Translations under genes and position numbers: made by a program
The notes under the pieces: generated by a model
What the model was told of the DNA's origin: nothing
Database searches by the model: none
What the model saw: the letters and a program-made list of their open reading frames with translations, nothing else
Source of the DNA: Candidatus Atribacteria bacterium 1244-E10-H5-B2
GTDB taxonomy: Bacteria; Atribacterota; JS1; SB-45; 34-128
DNA length: 10,648 nt
NCBI GenBank assembly: GCA_003575245.1
Contig: NMQN01000826.1
Coordinates: 1-10,648, forward strand
Direction: 5' to 3'
Shown: piece after piece, positions 6,751 through 10,648 of the stretch
Numbering within the stretch: the first letter of the stretch is position 1
Layout of the letters: each line of letters begins with the position of its first letter

Positions 6751-7722
6751 ATGGATGATTTAGAAACAAAGTACAAAGTAAAAAGATTTAGTCGATATAA
6801 ATCTCAAATCGGATTAGTAGTTATGACCACTAGCATTTTTGTATTGTTTATGATTACTAGTCCTGAAGTTTTTCTTCACGGAAGAATATATCAATCATTT
6901 TTATCTACGGTTCCTTTTATAGGATTTATGGCTCTTGGTTTAACTTTTGTGCTTGCTATGGGCGAAATAGACCTTTCCTTTCCGTCGGTTATGGCCTTAT
7001 CAGGATTTATTTTTACAATTACATTTCAGACTACAAACAGCGTTATATTGGCTTTAATATGTAGCATTTTATCTGGCGTAATAGTTGGGTTTATAAACGG
7101 AACATTAGTTACATCAATAGGTATTCCTTCAATTGTAGTTACATTAGGCATGCAATTCTTGATCAGGGGTTTTAGCAATATTATATCTAATGGTTTAGCC
7201 AGGACAGTTGCAGTAGATAAAACCATTTCCTATAAAATTTTTGTCGGAAAGTTAGGCCCAATTCCTGCTCAGTCAATTTGGTTTATAGGATTAGCAATTT
7301 TCTTCTATTTCTTACTTTTTAGACATAAGTTTGGTGAGCATGTGTTATTTATAGGTGACAATCAGGAAACTGCAAGGATGATGGGTGTTAATGTAAATAG
7401 AGTAAAAATAATAGTTTTCATGTTGATGGGAGTTACGGCTTCACTTTCCGGAATACTGAGTTGTTACCGGATGAGAACCTGGTGGCCAACAATGGGTGAT
7501 GGATATATGATGATGACAATGGCTGCTGCTTTTGTAGGAGGTACTTCCATGGCCGGTGGAGAAGCTAGCATCTTTGGTACTTTCCTTGCTTCCTTTATTA
7601 TTGGTTCCCTGGAAGCAGGTATTGTTGCTTCAGGTCTTTCTGGTTTCTGGACACGATTTGTTTGCGGGCTTTTAATTTTAATTTCAGTAACTGTTCATAT
7701 CTTAGTAAAGAGAAAAAAATAG
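6751..7722 (+). CDS. Sugar ABC transporter, permease (RbsC family)
   Basis: This 323-residue integral membrane protein forms the sugar channel (BPD_transp_2 family). It has about eight to ten hydrophobic segments, the first near 20-36 and the second near 54-70. Family marks are GEIDLS (71-76, usually GGIDLS), the GFINGTLVTSIGIPSIVVTLG stretch in a central helix-loop, the cytoplasmic coupling loop IGDNQETARMMG (201-212) that contacts the ATPase, and FVGGTSMAGG towards the C-terminus. The tail VKRKK is positively charged, as expected inside the cell. ATG at 6751 is preferred over the in-frame GTG at 6733 because GAGAGGA (6735-6741) lies nine bases before it. Only one permease gene is present, so a homodimer is expected. 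The ATPase lies one base upstream and the UroD-like gene 14 bases downstream. Confidence 0.94.
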   Translation: MDDLETKYKVKRFSRYKSQIGLVVMTTSIFVLFMITSPEVFLHGRIYQSFLSTVPFIGFMALGLTFVLAMGEIDLSFPSVMALSGFIFTITFQTTNSVILALICSILSGVIVGFINGTLVTSIGIPSIVVTLGMQFLIRGFSNIISNGLARTVAVDKTISYKIFVGKLGPIPAQSIWFIGLAIFFYFLLFRHKFGEHVLFIGDNQETARMMGVNVNRVKIIVFMLMGVTASLSGILSCYRMRTWWPTMGDGYMMMTMAAAFVGGTSMAGGEASIFGTFLASFIIGSLEAGIVASGLSGFWTRFVCGLLILISVTVHILVKRKK

Positions 7723-7736
7723 AGAGGGAGTTTGAT

Positions 7737-8828
7737 ATGAATCATCGTGAAAGAGTGTTAATGGCTCTTAACCACAAAACCCCTGATAGATGCCCGATGC
7801 AAATAAGTTTTACCCCGGAATTTGCAAAAAGATTAAGCAAGGAAATGAAAATTCAAGGAGAAGATAGTCACAATCCCCACGGGGGAGGTAATTCCTATAA
7901 ATTGGAATTAGCTTTAGATGAAGATATGCTTCTAACTTCGGTAGGGTGGGCTAATTCTTATTATCAGGATGGTTTTAAAAACGGAGAAGAATATGTTGAT
8001 GAATGGGGTATAAGATGGAAGGTTATTCAATATGATACTAAGTATGGAAAAGGTAGATATACCGAAATTATCGGACACCCTTTATCAAATGATGATACTG
8101 TAAATACTTATATAGTTCCTGATCCTAATCGTCAGGAATTATATAGAGAAGCTCAAAAACTGATAGATAATTATAAAATAGATTATTTCATTGTTGGAGT
8201 TACTGTAACCACAATTTTTGAAACTGCCTGGGCATTAAGGGGAATGGAAAAGCTACTGATGGATTTTATAATAAATCCTGGTTTAGCAGAAGAGATATTA
8301 AATTTACCTTATCATTACCATCTTACCGCTGCAAAAAAGTTAACTGAGATGGGAGTCGATATGATTTGGATAGGGGATGATGTTGGAACGCAAAAGGCAA
8401 TGATGTTTTCTTCACAAATTTGGAGGAATTTTTTTAAACCAAAGATGGCTAATTTTATTTCTGAAATAAAAAAAATTAATCCTGCTTTAAAAGTAGCTTA
8501 TCATTCTGATGGTGTAATTTATCCTATTGTACCAGATTTAATAGAGATCGGGGTAGACGTTCTGAATCCCATACAACCTGCTGCCATGGAACCTTATAAA
8601 TTAAAAAAAGAATATGGAGATAAATTGTGTTTTTGGGGCACATTGGATGAACAGTATACCCTGCCTTTTGGCTCACCGGGCGAAGTAAGAAAAGAGGTAT
8701 TGTCTCGAATCAATCTGGTGGGTAAACAGGGAGGCTTAATTATAGGTCCGACGCATAATATACAGCTTGATACACCTATGAACAATTTTTGGGTTATGGT
8801 AGATACCATAAGAAAGACTTATTATTAA
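7737..8828 (+). CDS. UroD/cobamide-methyltransferase-like protein
   Basis: The 363-residue protein has the TIM-barrel fold of uroporphyrinogen decarboxylase and the MtaA/MtbA methylcobamide methyltransferases. The N-terminus RERVLMALNHKTPDRCP (4-20) is the family opening; IGDDVG (212-217) and the block around 250-345 follow family order. In MtaA/MtbA-type enzymes zinc is held by His-x-Cys and a later Cys. Here the matching places read His256-Ser-Asp258 (YHSDG) and Thr-His340-Asn (GPTHN), so Cys ligands are replaced by Asp and His. The protein is therefore unlikely to be either a haem-pathway UroD or a standard thiol methyltransferase. It belongs to a widespread uncharacterised branch, often near transport genes in anaerobes. 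ATG at 7737 with GGGAG (7726-7730) six bases upstream is chosen over an upstream in-frame start inside the permease gene. No corrinoid-binding protein is encoded nearby. The substrate is presumably linked to the imported compound. Confidence 0.85.
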   Translation: MNHRERVLMALNHKTPDRCPMQISFTPEFAKRLSKEMKIQGEDSHNPHGGGNSYKLELALDEDMLLTSVGWANSYYQDGFKNGEEYVDEWGIRWKVIQYDTKYGKGRYTEIIGHPLSNDDTVNTYIVPDPNRQELYREAQKLIDNYKIDYFIVGVTVTTIFETAWALRGMEKLLMDFIINPGLAEEILNLPYHYHLTAAKKLTEMGVDMIWIGDDVGTQKAMMFSSQIWRNFFKPKMANFISEIKKINPALKVAYHSDGVIYPIVPDLIEIGVDVLNPIQPAAMEPYKLKKEYGDKLCFWGTLDEQYTLPFGSPGEVRKEVLSRINLVGKQGGLIIGPTHNIQLDTPMNNFWVMVDTIRKTYY

Positions 8829-8890
8829 GTAATATGGGTATTTTATTAAAAAAGTATCATTGGGTTATTGATATTTAAAGGAGGGTTTAA

Positions 8891-10372
8891 ATGATTAACA
8901 TTCCTAAAGTAAAACTTGGGATAGTTGCTGTAAGTCGTGACTGTTTTCCTATTGAACTTAGTAAAAGTAGGAGGAAAGCTGTTATGAAGGCGTGCAGCAA
9001 AAAGGGAATTTTGATTAAGGAAATTAAGACAGCTGTTGAAAACGAAAAAGATGTTTTAAATGCCTTAAAAGATTTGAAAGAGGCAGAAGTTAATGCATTG
9101 GTGATATATCTGGGTAATTTTGGCCCTGAAGGTCCAGAAACAATGCTTGCTCAAAAATTTTCAGGACCTGCTATGTTTGTTGCCGCAGCAGAAGAAACCG
9201 AAGAGGATTTAGTGAGTGGTCGCGGAGATGCATACTGTGGTATGCTGAACGCTTCATATAATTTAGGGCTAAGAAAATTAAATCCCTATATTCCTGAATG
9301 TCCTGTTGGTACGGCTGAAGAAATAGCAGAAATGATATTAGACTTTGAAAGTATAGCCAGAATATTACTTGGACTTAAAAAACTCAAGATAATAAGCTTT
9401 GGTCCAAGACCTCAGGACTTTCTTACATGTAATTCGCCTATAAAACCTCTGTATGATTTAGGTATAGAAATAATGGAAAATTCAGAGTTGGATCTTTTCG
9501 AAGCTTTTAATAATCATGAAAATGATTCAAAGATATCTGGGGTAGTGAAAAATATGAAAAAAGAATTGGGTAATATAAACAGATATTCAGGAATACTGCC
9601 CAAACTTGCACAGTATGAGCTCACCTTGAAAGATTGGATGGAGCAGAACCTTGGTGCATCTGAATTTGCGATCTTTGCAAATAAATGTTGGCCTGCCTTC
9701 CAAACTCAATTTGGGTTTGTACCTTGTTATGTGAATTCAAGATTTGCTATGAGAGGAATACCCATATCTTGCGAAACAGATATATATGGTGCCTTGAGTG
9801 AATATATAATTACTCTTGCTACTAATTTGCCGGCTACATTACTTGATATAAACAATACAGTACCGAAGGATATGTATGAAGAGAATGTAGAAAAGGTAAA
9901 AAATTATAAACTGAACGATCTATTCATGGGGTTCCATTGTGGAAATACTCCCATTTGTTATATAAAAAATGCTGAAATGAAATATCAATTAATTATGCAT
10001 AGATTGCTTGAGCCAAATAAGGACCCTGATATTTCCAGGGGTACCCTTGAAGGAACCATAATTCCTGGAGATATTACACTGTTTAGACTGCAAGGTACAG
10101 CTGATTATGAATTGAGGAGTTATATTGCTCAAGGTGAAGTACTTGATATAAATCCGAAATCCTTTGGAGGAATTGGTGTATTTGCTGTTAAAGAAATGGC
10201 CAGGTTCTATCGCTATATACTTATTGCAAAAAGATTTCCCCATCATACAGGTATAGCATTTAAACATATAGGCAAAGTTTTATTTGAAACTATAAAGATG
10301 TTGGGTATAAATGATATAGCTTTTAATCAACCTTCAAATCTAATGTATAGGAACGAGAATCCATTTTCCTAA
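8891..10372 (+). CDS. L-fucose/L-arabinose isomerase-family protein
   Basis: The 493-residue protein resembles the FucI/AraA superfamily of metal-dependent aldose-ketose isomerases. It starts with a Rossmann-like domain (LGIVAVSRDCFPIELS, about 9-24) and ends with the FucI-type C-terminal domain. Glu295 (CETD) and Asp319 (LLDINN) are 24 residues apart, the same spacing as the metal ligands Glu337 and Asp361 of E. coli FucI, and His451/His452 in FPHHTG fit the third ligand. The catalytic metal site thus looks intact. It is about 100 residues shorter than FucI (591) and nearer to AraA in length, and the N-terminal region differs from both, so substrate choice is open. AAAGGAGGG (8877-8885) five bases before ATG 8891 gives a strong start. 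It is the last gene of the operon. Likely role: interconversion of the imported aldose, or a product of it, with the ketose form. Confidence 0.85.
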   Translation: MINIPKVKLGIVAVSRDCFPIELSKSRRKAVMKACSKKGILIKEIKTAVENEKDVLNALKDLKEAEVNALVIYLGNFGPEGPETMLAQKFSGPAMFVAAAEETEEDLVSGRGDAYCGMLNASYNLGLRKLNPYIPECPVGTAEEIAEMILDFESIARILLGLKKLKIISFGPRPQDFLTCNSPIKPLYDLGIEIMENSELDLFEAFNNHENDSKISGVVKNMKKELGNINRYSGILPKLAQYELTLKDWMEQNLGASEFAIFANKCWPAFQTQFGFVPCYVNSRFAMRGIPISCETDIYGALSEYIITLATNLPATLLDINNTVPKDMYEENVEKVKNYKLNDLFMGFHCGNTPICYIKNAEMKYQLIMHRLLEPNKDPDISRGTLEGTIIPGDITLFRLQGTADYELRSYIAQGEVLDINPKSFGGIGVFAVKEMARFYRYILIAKRFPHHTGIAFKHIGKVLFETIKMLGINDIAFNQPSNLMYRNENPFS

Positions 10373-10489
10373 ATTTTAAGGTTGAAAATATTATAAGTAT
10401 GAATAGCAAATATTTGGACACTTAAAAGTAATGAAGTAAAAAAAATAGAATATACAATTTATTTTTTATTCATTTGGAGAAAAGCAAAA
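10373..10489. other. AT-rich spacer before the GntR gene
   Basis: No clear terminator for the operon is seen here and no good promoter pair: TTGGAC (10414-10419) and TAGAAT (10446-10451) are 26 bases apart, too far. No copy of the 3489-3508 operator is present, so autoregulation through that site is not evident. GGAG (10476-10479) lies ten bases before the ATG at 10490. The regulator may be read through from the operon. Confidence 0.4.
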
Positions 10490-10648
10490 ATGATAAAACC
10501 CGATAAGTATTTACCAAAATATTATCAACTAAAAGAATATCTAAAGCAGATGATTCAAAATGGAGATATTATTCCGGCGCAAAAGTTGCCTTCAGAAAGT
10601 GATCTTGTCCGTCAGTTTAAAATAAGCAGACATACTGTTCGTCATTCT
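10490..10648 (+). CDS. GntR-family transcriptional regulator, N-terminal DNA-binding domain (partial)
   Basis: The frame is open to the window edge, giving 53 residues of a winged helix-turn-helix. The pattern YYQLKEYLKQMI, GDI..AQKLPSESDL and the recognition helix FKISRHTVR are typical of GntR proteins. The sequence is especially like the N-terminus of AraR, whose GntR domain is fused to a LacI-type sugar sensor, but the sensor domain lies outside the window and HutC-type alternatives remain possible. It follows the sugar operon on the same strand and is the best candidate to bind the AraR-like operator over the operon's transcription start, which would make it a repressor released by the sugar or an intermediate. 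Confidence 0.88.
   Translation, partial: MIKPDKYLPKYYQLKEYLKQMIQNGDIIPAQKLPSESDLVRQFKISRHTVRHS

Noticed and set aside
7662..7736. Longer N-terminus for the UroD-like protein starting inside the permease gene
   Set aside because: The family's conserved start (RERVLMALNH) begins right after ATG 7737, which has a good ribosome site; the extra 25 residues are permease sequence in another frame.

Overview
The window is AT-rich DNA from a bacterium with purine-rich Shine-Dalgarno sites (AAAGGAG types) and a consensus sigma-70/SigA promoter. The genes are sugar uptake and sugar conversion functions, a UroD/cobamide-methyltransferase-like protein and a GntR regulator. This fits an anaerobic, fermentative low-GC lineage such as Bacillota or Atribacterota. 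That placement is an inference from style and gene content, not a phylogenetic result.

Left part (1-732): the 3' end of a class II ketose-bisphosphate aldolase gene. Five bases later comes what looks like the first 13-14 codons of an FGGY-type sugar kinase, running straight into a short palindromic repeat (578-617) and a stop. The kinase appears to have been lost at the repeat. About 100 bases of AT-rich DNA follow.

Middle left (733-3321): a complete SbcC/Rad50-type double-strand-break repair ATPase with a TTG start, a CPLC zinc hook and all ABC ATPase motifs. No sbcD is in view.

Regulatory region (3322-3614): a promoter with both consensus hexamers (TTGACA, 18 bases, TATAAT) is followed directly by a 20-base inverted repeat resembling an AraR-type GntR operator. 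The untranslated leader of about 120 bases can fold into two mutually exclusive hairpins.

Operon (3615-10372): six genes on one strand. They encode an M24/creatinase-fold protein that has lost most metal ligands, a secreted sugar-binding protein, a single-domain sugar ABC ATPase, an RbsC-type permease, a UroD/methyltransferase-like protein with altered metal-ligand positions, and an L-fucose/L-arabinose isomerase-family protein with its metal ligands intact. A strong stem-loop separates the binding-protein gene from the ATPase gene, as is common where the binding protein must be made in excess. Right edge (10490-10648): the N-terminal DNA-binding domain of a GntR-family regulator, the natural candidate to bind the operator at 3489-3508.

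Taken together, the operon looks like a regulated catabolic module for an unusual carbohydrate or carbohydrate derivative. An ABC importer brings it in, an aldose/ketose isomerase-like enzyme acts on the sugar, and two proteins with non-standard active sites (M24-like and UroD-like) do unknown chemistry. The substrate cannot be named from sequence alone.
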